Assembly: GCA_031761405.1 (NCBI GenBank)
Contig: JASEVX010000003.1
Location: 70,058,484-70,122,483 of the forward strand
Reading direction: 5' to 3'
Source of the DNA: Serripes groenlandicus
Taxonomy: Eukaryota > Mollusca > Bivalvia > Cardiida > Cardiidae
Length of the DNA: 64,000 bases
The notes under the pieces were generated by a model that was not told the DNA's origin, ran no database searches, and saw only the letters and a list, made by a program, of their open reading frames with translations. Position 1 is the stretch's first letter; each line of letters starts with the position of its first letter. The translations under genes and the position numbers were made by a program. Shown here in pieces: positions 10,569 through 21,639 of this stretch.

Positions 10569-11060
10569 TCTTATCCCTTTCCTATTTGAGCCGTCCCGCG
10601 AGAAAACAAACATTGTGGACTCTGCGTTAAGTATCGACCCGGATCAGCCAAAGCATGCAACTCAGGCTAACCCGGACAGACACGTTTCGCCTCCTGTGGA
10701 TTTTCTGTTTCAGGAATCCTGACTCTATACCTCTTTCCAGCTGAGACGGATTGTTTCGGCCCAGACCAGTCTGCGCGGACTGCGCAGGCTGATCTGGGAC
10801 GATACATTACGCAGATACCATAACGTTGGTTTTCTCGCAGGACGGCTCATATGTGAACATCTGCTGCAGACGAGTTTGAAATCATCTAGGCAAACATATG
10901 GAAACTCTCTATAATAAATTGTAAATTTAATTATTGAAAATAGTTTTAAAAAAATGTGGCAAAAAGATAAATTGCTTATTATGAACATTTTTTTCTCTTG
11001 TCACAATGTTTTAAAATGCCTCCGAATGGGGCGTCCGAAAGCGTCTATATGTCGCTCTCT
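10569..11060. mobile_element. MITE-B copy 5, split by a MITE-A
   Basis: Left end TTATCCCTTTCCTATT is interrupted by MITE-A (10587-10849). The element resumes with TATGTGAACATCTGCTGCAG, then GACGAGTTTGAAA and the family body, to about GAAAGCGTCTATATG at 11050. The right TTAA end is degraded. Without the insert it is about 230 bp. Confidence 0.65.
10587..10849. mobile_element. MITE-A copy 3
   Basis: 263 bp with TGAGCCGTCCCGCGAGAAAA at the left and the inverted end at the right, same orientation as copy 1. It sits inside MITE-B copy 5 at the terminal CATATA stretch. Confidence 0.85.
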
Positions 11061-11529
11061 CTCATTGGTAAAAGAACAGTAAATCTTACCCAAAGATAGG
11101 AATTTTCCTTTCTAAAACCTTTAACCGTTGTATCATTGTTTTACTTATGCAAATAAAGCTCCCATACAAACTCGTTATCCTTCTTTCCGATTGAGTGAAC
11201 TTTATTTATAAAACACTTGTAGTTGTGTTTGTACATACATATACACTACTTAAGGTCCAGGTGGTATTACTTTTTAAGTCTGGAGTAACCCGCCCCTTCC
11301 ATTCGGCATTCACCAATAATGGCGCCGCCCATTTGAAATAGTGTAGCGACAAAATACTATGGAGAAAATGTTTTTGTGGTCCAACCGGTTATCCTTTCAA
11401 ACTCTGAAATGATTTTGTTTCATTATCTATGACTTGATTCCAAACACCAAGTTGTAAACTGTAGACTTTAAGACAATCAGTTGTATATTTACTAATTTAC
11501 TACTTGCAATAGTGATATATAAGGGGAGG
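11061..11529. other. Intergenic DNA
   Basis: Nothing recognisable before the 77-bp array starts. Confidence 0.4.
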
Positions 11530-13297
11530 TGGTGACCAATCTAGTCGCAATTGTTGGTTCATGCTAGACGTACTAATTTGATATATAGTACACCGTGTAC
11601 CAGACTAGGTGACCAATCTAGTCGCCATTGTTGGATTATGCTAGACGTACTAATTTAATATAAAGCACGCCGGGTACAAGACTAGGTGACCAATCTAGTC
11701 GCCATTGTTGGATTATGCTAGACGTACTAATTTAATATATAGCACGCCGGGTACCAGACTAGGTGACCAATCTAGTCGCCATTGTTGGTTCATGCTAGAC
11801 GTACTAATTTAATATATAGTACGCCGGGTACAAGACTAGGTGACCAATCTAGTCGTCATTGTTGGTTCATGCTAGACGTACTAATTTAATATATAGTACG
11901 CCGGGTACAAGACTAGGTGACCAATCTAGTCGCCATTGTTGGTTCATGCTAGACGTACTAATTTAATATATAGCACGCCGGGTATAAGACTAGGTGACCA
12001 ATCTAGTCGCCATTGTTGGATTATGCTAGACGTACTAATTTAATATATAGCACGCCGGGTACCAAACTAGGTGACCAATCTTGTCGCCATTGTTGGTTCA
12101 TGCTAGACGTACTAATTTAATATATAGTACGCCGGGTACAAGACTAGGTGACCAATCTGGTCGCCATTGTTGGATTATGCTAGACGTACTAATTTAATAT
12201 ATAGCACGCAGGGTACCAGACTAGGTGACCAATCTAGTCGCCATTGTTAGTTCATGCTAGACGTACTAATTTAATATATAGTACGCCGGGTACCAGACTA
12301 GGTGACCAATCTTGTCGCCATTGTTGGTTCATGCTAGACGTACTAATTTAATATATAGCACGCCGGGTACAAGACTAGGTGACCAATATAGTCGCCATTG
12401 TTGGTTCATGCTAGACGTACTAATTTAATATATAGTACGCCGGGTACCAGACTAGGTGACCAATCTTGTCGCCATTGTTGGTTCATGCTAGACGTACTAA
12501 TTTAATATATAGTACACTGTGTACCAGACTAGGTGACCAATCTAGTCGCCATTGTTGGTTCATGCTAGACGTACTAATTTAATATATAGTACGCCGGATA
12601 CAAGACTAGGTGACCAATCTAGTCGCCAATGTTGGTTCATGCTAGACGTACTAAGTTAATATATAGTACACCGTGTACCAGACTAGGTGACCAATCTAGT
12701 CGCCATTGTTGGTTCATGCTAGACGTACTAATTAACTGTATAGTACGCCGGATACAAGACTAGGTGACCGATCTAGTCGCCATTGTTTATTTAATGCTAG
12801 AGGTACTAATTTAATATATAGTACAATGTGTACCAGACTAGGTGACCAATCTAGTCGCCATTGTTGGTTCATGCTAGACGTACTCATTTAATATATAGTA
12901 CGCCGGATACAAGACTAGGTGACCAATATAGTCGCCAATGTTGGTTCATGCTAGACGTACTAATTTAATATATAGTACGCCGGATACAAGACTAGGCGAC
13001 CAATCTTGTCGCCATTGTTGGTTCATGCTAGACGTACTAATTTAATATATAGTACGCAGGATACAAGACTAGGTGACTAATCTTGTCGCCATTGTTGGTT
13101 CATGCTAGACGTACTAATTTAATATATAGTACACCATGTACCAGACTAGGTGACCAATCTAGTCGCCATTGTTGGTTCATGCTAGACGTACTAATTTAAT
13201 ACATAGTACGCCGGATACAAGACGAGGTGACCAACCCAGTCGCCAATGCTGGTTCAAGCCAAAGGTACTAATGTACTATAAAGTGTACGCCGGGTAC
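11530..13297. repeat. 77-bp tandem array, copy 2 (about 23 units)
   Basis: Same unit as the array at 1-1461, with some subgroups: units ending GTACCAGACTAGG alternate irregularly with units ending GTACAAGACTAGG, and GTACGCCGG alternates with GTACACCGTG. Both ends are visible here: AT-rich single-copy DNA with GGGGAGGTGGTGACC at the left and the common tail at the right. Unit order suggests local multi-unit duplication. Confidence 0.95.
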
Positions 13298-14035
13298 CAT
13301 ACTTTATCGATGTGTAGTGTATGGCCGCTTCCAATTCAGTACTATCCTAGTACTGGTGTCTCACCTATTACCAGGGGTATGATGAATTCGTGTTCTATCG
13401 ATGTGAAATGTTGAAAAACGGCGTTAAACCCGTATAGAACAAAGTCGCAGCTGAACTCGCATAAGTAATACTGGACATGAGTGACGCCCACTGCGTTCAG
13501 GAATCGTCCCTTACTTTTGAGCCGTCCCACGAGAAAACCAACCTTATGGCCTCTGCGTAATGTATCGACCAAGATCAGCCTGCGCAATCCGCGCAGACTG
13601 ATCCAGGCCGACATATTCCGTCTCAGGGGGATAGAGGTATACATTAATGACTCCTGAAACAGAAAATCCACAGGAGGCTAAAAGTGTCTGTCCTGGTAAG
13701 CCCGCGCGGCATGCTTAGGCTGATCCGGGTCGATACTTTACGCAGAGTCAACAATGTTGGGTTTCTCGCGGGATGGCTCAGTTGTGCTCTAATTGTGTTG
13801 TCGGAATACGAGTACACAAACCCGTCGTTTGTTGACATCCATTATTGTGATGTGCTAGACTATGCTCGACCCGTTACCACTTTCACACAATTAATATGAT
13901 TATTGCGTAGTTAATACTTATTTAAACGGTCGACCTGGTTTATACGTACTGACGTCTCAGTTGGCAGTTCTCAAACGCATGTACCATACAAACTTAATTT
14001 TGACGTTGGGACAAATATGCACAATCACACAATAT
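13298..14035. mobile_element. Unique tail of the 77-bp-array element, copy 2
   Basis: Aligns with 1462-1830 but contains an inserted MITE-A (13518-13780) and an extra stretch of about 100 bp (near GTCGACCTGGTTTATACG) missing from copy 1. Similarity ends near GGGACAAATATGCACA followed by a (TA)n run at 14031-14050. No protein-coding signal. Confidence 0.7.
13518..13780. mobile_element. MITE-A copy 4
   Basis: 263 bp, TGAGCCGTCCCACGAG to GCGGGATGGCTCA, same orientation as copy 2. The corresponding place in copy 1 of the host element (about 1660-1672) is empty, so insertion came after the two hosts separated. Flanks here do not show a clean TA duplication. Confidence 0.85.
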
Positions 14036-14049
14036 ATATATATATATAT

Positions 14050-15435
14050 AACGGTTTATTGACGCCGCGGCGTCAGTATGGGATAGGTTTTAATTTTGTA
14101 CCATGGGGTGACGTAATCGAAAAGGGAGCAACCAACAAATATTATTGTAAAGAAAAACTCTGTAATATGTTTGAAAAAACAGCCTTTATGATTGAATAAA
14201 TTGTATTAACTGATTTAAGAAACAACAAAACACAAAATATGTACATCGTTTACCGTTATTACAAAACTTATGACACATTTAAATTGTTTTTAATAACTGT
14301 TCCCCAACTAACTAGGCTAAGCTTTTTTTATGAGTTGGTTTACGGAGTTCACTAAGCCACGCTTTTTAAATTGTTTGGTTTACTGCTCTGACGACTCGAT
14401 TCATCAAAGCTCAGAAAAAAGATTCGGGTGATGTTTTTTCCTATTTATTTCTGTTGTATTACTAAACTTAAAACGTTCCTCCCCATACAGTTGTTCATTC
14501 AGACCATTGTATTCTTGCTATATGTTGACTATACAAGAGAACTTTTTCTTTTAATTTCATAAATGCTTAATTTTGATATTAAATATCTTGAAACTCGTTA
14601 GAATTATTTGTATTTTTTGTTTATATACTCTCGTCTTTTGTTATCATACTTCTGCTCAACTGGAAGGAGAATAGACTTCCCTCTCTCCTTCCAAAGCATG
14701 TGTCACACTTAACTTATAACTAGAGGCATTAACACTTAAGTTAATATCTGTTAATATTTCTGTATCTATGTTTTTTGTTTATCTAATTGATCTAGTAAGA
14801 GCAGTTTTAAAATTAAGAAACAGCAGCTTGTATGAAACTTTATTGTTGCAGTCAATGTTAAGCAAACGGTAAACCAAATGGTTTGAAGACTAAACTCCCT
14901 ACGTCAAAATGGACCCTTTTTGCTCTTGATAACATTTTATTATAGACTATGGTATCCAGGTGAGCAATAAAGGAACATCTTGGCCTTCTTGTTTAAGATA
15001 AAGGTACATTTGGCCTTCTTGTTCAAAATATTTACATCTTGTCCGTTTGCACAGGTTATTTAAATGTATTGAACTACATCTGCTTCCCCTTAAGTCATGC
15101 TTTAAAATCATGCGCGGCGTCTTTGATGCTTAGCATCAAAATTCGTCTTGTTCTTGCTTGGTGTACGATCACATGTCAGTTTGATCTAAATGTCCTCTAC
15201 TGAAGGTATGTCTATATGCGTCTGCATTTGGGGGAAAAAGGGATAAACGAGTTATTTTTTATGATTATATATTTTGGATATAAGCGGTGCTACATGAAAA
15301 CCATTTTTAACCATTAGACTGCTTGAATCAATTCTGTGACGCCTGTGTCACCAGTATAGAGCCAGGTCAGTCATTAACCGGACTTTATAGTGTTGGTTGT
15401 TCCTCGCCACAAATGAATTTTAAAAGGTTAACGCA
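14050..15435. other. AT-rich intergenic DNA
   Basis: No gene is supported. A MITE-B right-end relic (TATATGCGTCTGCATTTGGG then GGATAA) lies at about 15213-15245. A weak hairpin GGAAGGAGA/TCTCCTTCC is near 14660-14695. Confidence 0.4.
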
Positions 15436-15439
15436 TTTA

Positions 15440-15760
15440 TTACAAGAGAAGAAAATGATTTAGCAACTTATTCATGACATCTAAATGGATAATGTCACAA
15501 GTGTCTTTCCAATCAGTGCAGAATCTGTTAACACTATTTGGGAGCGCGTGTTGATCTAAATCTACAAGTGTCGAAAATGCCTTATGAAGAAAATGATTTA
15601 GCAACTTATTCATGACATCTAAATGGATAATGTCACAAGTGTCTTTCCAAACAGTGCAGAATATGTTAACACTATTTGGGAGCGCGTGTCGATCTAAATC
15701 TACAAGTGTCGAAAATGCCTTATGATTGTGTTTCGTAGCGCGGCTGATATATATAAACAA
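15440..15760 (-). repeat. 138-bp tandem duplication that keeps a 106-codon frame open
   Basis: Units start at 15448 and 15586 (138 bp, 46 codons). The minus-strand frame encodes two copies of a block that includes AFSTLVDLD, LPNSVN and DVMNKLLNHFL. The few differences between units mostly change residues. No known domain is recognised. It could be an exon piece of an unknown gene or chance; no promoter or splice evidence was seen. Confidence 0.5.
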
Positions 15761-16329
15761 TGTATTTTCTTTTTACTTTGTATTTATAAATCAAGATCAC
15801 GGTCAGCAAGCTTAACTTTGAGAATTCCAAGAAACAAATAATTACCTTCTTTGTCCCCATTAACAGATGTGTGTATTTTTATTGTCCTAACACACCAAAC
15901 ACTCGTTCGAGTGCTAGCAGAATGGACCAACCAATTACAGATTTAGGCTAGCAATCGTCGAGCACATGATCACTTGTGACAATAATCTGAATACACACCT
16001 GATAAAGATTTAGAACATATGTTGAAATCTCTTAAATATAAAAGAAAAGCTATCTACATTTATGAGAGTTAAATCATTTTTTAAAAAATGAAGACATGGT
16101 TGCAAAAGGATAAGATGCTCGTTTTTCAAACGTCGTCTGTCTTCTCAGGGTTGTTCAATTAAATACACTCACCCTGGTCTGCTACAGAGGTGTCAGAAAG
16201 CGTCTGTATGCGAGCAAGATTAGGGTAGAATATATTTCGTGGCCACATTTCAAAAAAGGATGTTTTAATTTAGATAAAAAGAGATATAAAAACGAATTAT
16301 ACCGCATGTAACTTGTGTGTTTTGTTTGT

Positions 16330-16532
16330 CAGTAGAGGCGTAAGCTATCAATCCAAGGATTGTGAGATCCAACCCCAGCTCGGCCAAAATTTTCTGACGT
16401 TTGACAGTTGCTAGGAAAGTCTGTTGAGTGGAGTACTCGTTTGAAGAATTCAGGAAATACATGAGTAGGTAAACTGGCCGCCCTGATATGACTGAAAGAT
16501 TATAGTAAACGGCGTTAAACCCACACCAATCA
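16330..16532 (+). mobile_element. GGCGTTAAAC-tail SINE
   Basis: Degraded tRNA-like head (GCTATCAATCCAAGGATTGT, CCCCAGCTCGGCC), middle CTGACGTTTGACAGT, then CTGGCCGCCCTGATATGACT and tail AAACGGCGTTAAACCC with CCAATCAATT. Same family as at 9934 and 47451. Confidence 0.7.
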
Positions 16533-16555
16533 ATTCATTTGAGGAGAATTCGACT

Positions 16556-16800
16556 TATTCCCAACCTTTGATATACAGTACGCGTTCAATGTTATAACGT
16601 GCATGGTGCCATGGTACCTGGTCCCTCACAACCTTTATCATTTCACACAACATTGTCAATTCAGCATCAACATTACGGGTGACCAGGCTTTGATCTTTGA
16701 TTTGACCTAGCAGGAGTCAGACCGTGGTCTCCCGCTCGAACATTGTTTGATATCTAAACGGAGTAGCATGGTTGACAATGGAAGAACGAAACGAAACGAT
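16556..16800. repeat. Single copy of the 106-bp-array end segment
   Basis: Matches 21411-21617: one 106-bp unit (CGTTCAATGTTATAACGTGC, CACAACCTTTATC) followed by ACGGGTGACCAGGC, GTCAGACCGTGGTCTCCCGC, TTTGATATCTAAACGGAGTA and GGAAGAACGAAACGA. With 17600-17830 it forms a short version of the large repeat at 20587-23860. Confidence 0.8.
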
Positions 16801-17261
16801 AATCTTTGATTGGTGAGACGCTCGATATTTAATTAAAGATAAAGTGTCAACGATAGCGAAAAGGTCTATGTTCAAGATTGAAATACAGAGCTTTTGAAAA
16901 AGTTGTTGTAAAAGAACAAAAAGTTACCCGTATTGAGCAATGGCTTATTTTTCCACAAATGTTCAACTCCCAAAATGTAAGTTTTTATACATTTTCTCAT
17001 TACGTGCTTTCAAAAGAGAAGTCTCCAAATTGTATATTAAGTAAGTCCGTTTAAGAGACGTAGAGCCGGTTATGGGTTGACTAGTCTGAATCAATTAACT
17101 CGTACAGGTCCTGCTGAGACGGTGTTACAGCAGCCAATGGGCGACGTACTCCTCTTGTTCGAGTCGGCTCTATGTATATACATGTACATCAAACTGAGAA
17201 TGCATGTTAAAACAGGTTTACATATATATAGCACTGCAGAATTTCAAACCGTACTTTTACC

Positions 17262-17484
17262 TTAACCCTTTTCCACTAATGCATCAAAAGTTTTCGAAAC
17301 AAAATATTCGAGGCAAAATATGGAAACTATAAGTAGATTAAAGTGTAAATAATGCAAACAATTAAACTTTGGGAAAAAAGTGATCAGTTGCCCATTTTGA
17401 TCATTTTCTCCTTTTGTCACAATGTTTTTAAAAGTCGTCTGCTGTAGATGCGTATAAATGCGTCTGCAAACGGGACAGCGTTAA
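17262..17484. mobile_element. MITE-B copy 6
   Basis: TTAACCCTTTTCC at the left and GGGACAGCGTTAA at the right. The inner right arm CTCCTTTTGTCACAATG plus GTCGTCTGCTGTAGATGCG is well conserved; the left arm is degraded. Confidence 0.7.
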
Positions 17485-17599
17485 AGGTATGTCACGACAA
17501 CATTAATTTCTGATGTAACGTACATACAATCTGATTAAATTCACATCTGTGTTGGGTCTTATATTAGTAATGACTAATAAACTACCATTGCGAATCCAA

Positions 17600-17830
17600 G
17601 TCAGACTACCCGGGTGTATTGACCAGCCAGAACTGTAGCTACTCCGGTTGAATTGACCAGTCAGAACATCCGGACTTCTAGCTACCCCGGTTGAGTTGAC
17701 CAGGCAGAACAAGCGCAACTTTAGCTATTCCTGCTGTGTTGACCAGCCCGAACAGCGGGACTTTTAGCTACTACGGTTGCTTTGACCAGGTCGAAAAGCC
17801 TTAGTTCTAGCTTGTAGTGACCAGCCGGAA
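17600..17830. repeat. Short block of 43-bp-type repeats
   Basis: About five degenerate units with GTTGAATTGACCAGTCAGAA, GACTTCTAGCTAC and CCGGTTGAGTTGACC. The order and private variants match 23436-23650 (for example GAACAAGCGCA then CTAGCTATTCCTGC), so the two regions share a common source block. Confidence 0.8.
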
Positions 17831-17930
17831 CACTCGATTCGGATAAGTCAAATATTTGTGACACGAAAGGGACGGATTGTGGAAAAAATTCAAATTCGGC
17901 TGGGTTTTGCATTCGGCTCCATCAAAAAGT

Positions 17931-18080
17931 CAATGAGTTGCATTTGTACATACCATGCATTAACTGTCCACCTGCTCCGTCTATCCCCCCCCCCCCCCCC
18001 CCCCAATGAGTTGCATTTGTACATACCATGCATTAACTGTCCACCTGCTCCGTCTATCCCCCCCCCCCCCCCCACCCCCC
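17931..18080. repeat. 73-bp tandem duplication ending in poly-C
   Basis: CAATGAGTTGCATTTGTACA starts at 17931 and again at 18004; each copy ends in CCGTCTATC plus a C-run of 16 or more. The C-runs make length here uncertain in any assembly. Confidence 0.85.
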
Positions 18081-18296
18081 CAAAAAACCGCGTGCTAAGT
18101 CAAGAGAAGGAACAATTCAGTCGGCCTAAGTGCGGCTGTTTGGAAGCCAGCTGCTGACACCCAGCAGGACGTCAACTAGTACAACTCGAAGTGGCCGTTG
18201 GGCGTTTGACCTCGACATATGTCAGATAGTGGGCTAAAGGCTGTAACTCGACTAGTATACAGTCGGAGTTGGAAAAAAGTTTAAAAAAAACCCCAC

Positions 18297-18492
18297 CTTT
18301 AGGATAATTAGTATATTAGATTGTAGCTCAGTCTGTAGCGACGCGGGCTGTCAATCCAGGGGTTGTGTGTTCGAATCCCAGCTCGGCCAACATTCTTTCC
18401 GATGTTTAGAGACAACGAAATATTCTAGACAAAACTGGGTGATTACATGCTTTTTCACATGTTTGTATATATGTCGATGAGGGGTAAAAAAA
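18297..18492 (+). mobile_element. SINE head, 5' truncated copy (first of a tandem pair)
   Basis: TAGCTCAGTCTGTAGCGACG (A box), CTGTCAATCCAGGGG, GTTCGAATCCC (B box), then GCTCGGCCAACATTCTTTCC and loss of the body after about 100 bp. The 23-bp leader around TTTAGGATAATTAGTATATT is repeated before the next copy, so the pair arose by a tandem duplication of about 196 bp. Confidence 0.65.
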
Positions 18493-18765
18493 GATCTTTA
18501 GGATAATTAGTATATTAACTCAGTCGGTAGCGACGCGGGCTGTCAATCCAGGGGTTGTAAGCTCGAATCCTAGCTCGGCCAACATTCTTTCCGACGTTTG
18601 ACAAAAATCATTGTGATATGCGTCATTCGTCTTTCACCATTGGGCTATCAGTCTATGTGGAAAAGCAGCCAGTTTCTTGGAAAGTATGTTGTGTTGAGTA
18701 CGGGTAAGAGTAAGCCAGGAAACGCACGAACAGGTGAACTAGCCGTCGTGATAAAAACATCTAAA
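18493..18765 (+). mobile_element. GGCGTTAAAC-family SINE lacking the tail
   Basis: Head CTCAGTCGGTAGCGACGCG and GGGGTTGTAAGCTCGAATCC, body with GCGTCATTCGTCTTTCACC, CTATGTGGAAAAGCAGCC and GGTGAACTAGCCGTCGTGAT. It ends before the GGCGTTAAAC tail at the edge of the segmental duplication. Confidence 0.7.
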
Positions 18766-18769
18766 TCTA

Positions 18770-20586
18770 TATCAGCAGGTATAAGTTATTCAGTCATTCC
18801 TCCTTTTCCTACGATCTTCAGTAACATTTAATTTTCACTCACAGTGACACAAACCCTAAACAATGTATTTGTCTCTCAAACATATTTTCACAAGGATCTC
18901 GTCGGATGCCCTTGATGATTTAGTGGCAAGTGATATTATTCTGCACATTTACAAATGTGATCCAGAAAACGCCCCAAACATCCCAAACAATATCCTCTCC
19001 AAACGCATAATCAATGTCGTATCACTATGTAATGACTATAAGAAATATATCATTCCCAGAGTCAATACTCAAGTGTTACTGAAACGGCATCCGACAGTGC
19101 AGCCCAAAATGTCATTCCTTGTTTAAGGTTGTGTATCATCCAAGTTATAGCAACGAGATGGGGGTCGTCACCGGGTCGCAAGGTTAATTATTTGACTCAC
19201 ATACACATATCTTCGGCGCACGTACTGTATCTGGGCAAACATTTGGGCAATTCCTACGAATGAATGTATATTGTTTTATTCCTACTAATGAAGTCATACT
19301 ATTTAAATTCAGTTGACAGCGTTGTGGCAAAAGAAGACATTACTTATTTTGATTAAATTTCCCTTTTGTCACACTGTTTTCAAAAGTCATTTGGGGCATA
19401 TATATATCTCATCTTTGGAATGAATCTTTAAAACATAAGAGTTCACAGGCTGCATTCCAACGATGAAAGTCAATACAAATAGGAACACTGATGGTTATAT
19501 TGTCTATTTAACTCCAGAAAGAACGTCAGCCATGACTACCAATTAAGATAAATAATCTTAGAATGAGTCACACCACACGAAAACCGACCTTTGGCGCTGT
19601 GATACAAATTAGGATTCAGATAAGGATCTGTCTTGTTTGTGATCTAGTCGTTCAAGCATCCATGCTTCTAGTGAACGCTTCTAATCATAGAGCTGCGACT
19701 ATACAAGAATGCCATTGTTAAAACCGTGATATCAATTAAGGTTTAACCGTCCAAATGTTAGTTTAAGTGTGGCTCGGCTCAACAGCCGTTTGTTTTCGTC
19801 GTAAATAGAAAATATGGATTATAATCGAAAATAAGTAAAAATTACAATAAAAGTGTACTAATTCTACGTTTTACACAATGTTTTCAAAAATGTCAAGACA
19901 AAGTGTGTTGAACAATGGTTTACACCAGTACATCTTTTTAAGTTTTAGAAAAAGGGGAGTTTCAATATACCCTTACACCAGACAAAACATGTATTCATAA
20001 TGCAGTGCAGTGTTTCTTTTTGTTGTTTTTTAAAATTCTATCATTGAGTCCTTTTGTGTGTTTTATTTATACTGTACCGAATAAAGCACTGAAGTACATA
20101 CATGCTATGAATTATATATAAACAAACAGCGAAGGGCGACTCCGAATTTACCGACTTGAAATCAAAGAGAGGCTCTAAACTCTCTAAACTAGAACTGAGT
20201 CGGTAAAGTTTGTGGTGACTCATGGCACAAACATAAACTTACACTGATCCCGTCTGGCGATGACCATCCTATTGTTTTGTGAGAGACTACTTTACCTTCG
20301 TTATTCATACAAAGTACTTTGTCGTTGTTCGGATCGGTTATATAGAACCTTCCACAACAAACAGCGAGAGAAGGAAAAGACCAATGGATTAAATCAGTGT
20401 TTATGGTAACGTAACGGCTAGAAGATTTTGTAGTGGCTCTGTTCGGTTTGTCACAGAAATATCATTGGTGATAATTACGACCTGTTCAGTGGGTTCACTT
20501 TTAACCTTTATTTCTGTAACATCATTAGGTGCAGACCCTAACCGTATATATCTTTGTAAAAGGTTGGATCCTACATTAAATAACAC
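18770..20586. repeat. Segmental duplication, copy A (partner 24170-26685)
   Basis: Collinear landmarks are shared with the partner: CATTCCTCCTTTTCC, GAACACTGATGGTTATAT, AGAAAGAACGTCAGCCATGA, GTCAAGACAAAGTGTGTTGA, AAAAAGGGGAGTTTC, GAAGTACATACATGCTATGA, then the propeller gene body. Copy A has extra sequence with an 87-codon frame (18863-19126) not kept in copy B, and deletions in the gene part. A MITE-B relic with CTTTTGTCACACTGTTTTCA is present in both. Copy A stops exactly where the 106-bp array begins. Confidence 0.85.
20105..20586 (-). pseudogene. Truncated copy of the B-box/propeller gene
   Basis: Minus-strand similarity to residues about 175-400 of the intact protein at 25921-27195. It has FNVGSNLLQRYIRLGSA, then DVTEIKVKSEPTEQV to LLAVTLP, then a jump to CGRFYITDPNNDKVLC, EGKVVSHKTIGW and HHKLYRLSSSLES. 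About 67 residues of propeller between LLAVTLP and the next block are deleted and the VDPDTKQVYICAV segment is missing. The 3' coding end is lost in a deletion that joins to downstream DNA. The B-box and start are absent because the 106-bp array begins at 20587. Not functional. Confidence 0.85.
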
Positions 20587-21617
20587 AACCTTTGACATAC
20601 GCGTTCAATGTTATAACGTGCACGGTGCCATGGTGCCTGGTCCCCCACAACCTTTATCCTTTCGCACAACATTGTAAATTCAGCTTGTTCCCAACCTTTG
20701 ACATACGCGTTCAATGTTATAACGTGCACGGTGCCATGGTGCCTGGTCCCCCCACAACCTTTATCCTTTCGCACAACATTGTAAATTCAGTTTGTTCCCA
20801 ACCTTTGACATACGCGTTCAATGTTATAACGTGTACGGTACAATGGTGCCTGGTCCCCCACAACCTTTATCCTTTCGCACAACATTGTAAATTCAGCTTG
20901 TTCCCAACCTTTGATATACGCGTTCAATGTTATAACGTGCACGATGTCATGGTACCTGGTCCCCAACAACCTTTATCCTTTCGCACAACATTGTAAATTC
21001 GGCTTGTTCCAAACCTTTGACATACGCTTTCAATGTTATAACGTGCACGGTACCATGGTGCCTGGTCCCCCACAACCTTTATCCTTTCGCCCAACATTGT
21101 AAATTCAGTACGCGTTCAATGTTATAACGTGCATGGTGTCATGGTGCCTGGTCCCCCACAACCTTTATCCTTTCGCACAACATTGTCAATTCAGCTTGTT
21201 CCCAACCTTTGATATACGCGTTCAATATGATAACGTGCACGGTGCCATGATGCCTGGTTCCTCACAACCTTTATCCTTTCGCACAACTGTAAATTCGGCT
21301 TGTTCCCAACCTTTGATATACACGTTCAATGTTATAACGTGCACAGTGCCATGGTGCCTGGTCCCCCACAACCTTTATCTTTTCGCCCAACATTGTAAAT
21401 TCGGCTTGTTCCCAACCTTTGATATACGCGTTCAATGTTATAACGTGCACGGTGCATGGTGCCTGGTCCCTCACAACCTTTATCCTTTCACACAACATTG
21501 TCAATTCAGCATCAACCTTACGGGTGACCAGGCATCGAGTCAGACCGTGGTCTCCCGCTCGAACGTTGTTTGATATCTAAACGGAGTAGCATGGTTGACA
21601 ATGGAAGAACGAAACGA
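20587..21617. repeat. 106-bp tandem array (about 9 units) plus unique end
   Basis: TTTGACATACGCGTTCAATG recurs at 20591, 20697, 20804, 20910 and 21016, a 106-107-bp period; one later unit is short (about 21107). Each unit holds ATAACGTGCACGGTGCCATG, GTGCCTGGTCCCCCACAAC and TTCGCACAACATTG. The last unit continues into the end segment also found at 16600-16800. Units stay open in two plus frames only because of the period; no coding role is claimed. Confidence 0.95.
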
Positions 21618-21639
21618 ATTTACCAGGGAATACAGAAGG

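Noticed and set aside
1..13297. 77-bp arrays as possible CRISPR
   Set aside because: Units are directly contiguous with no unique spacers, and the surroundings are eukaryotic.
13169..13899. Overlapping frames on both strands near the second array
   Set aside because: They cross the array edge, the tail and the MITE-A, so they are chance frames in repeat DNA.
17858..18157. Frames with poly-Pro or poly-Gly stretches
   Set aside because: Produced by the duplicated poly-C runs, whose lengths are also unreliable.
18863..19126. 87-codon ORF with an ATG in duplication copy A
   Set aside because: Copy B lacks the frame (deleted after the first codons) and no domain is recognised; kept only as a note in the duplication entry.
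20465..21573. Several open frames (60-146 codons) across the 106-bp array
   Set aside because: They arise from the repeat period and occur in several frames on both strands; no domain, and the unit does not look coding.
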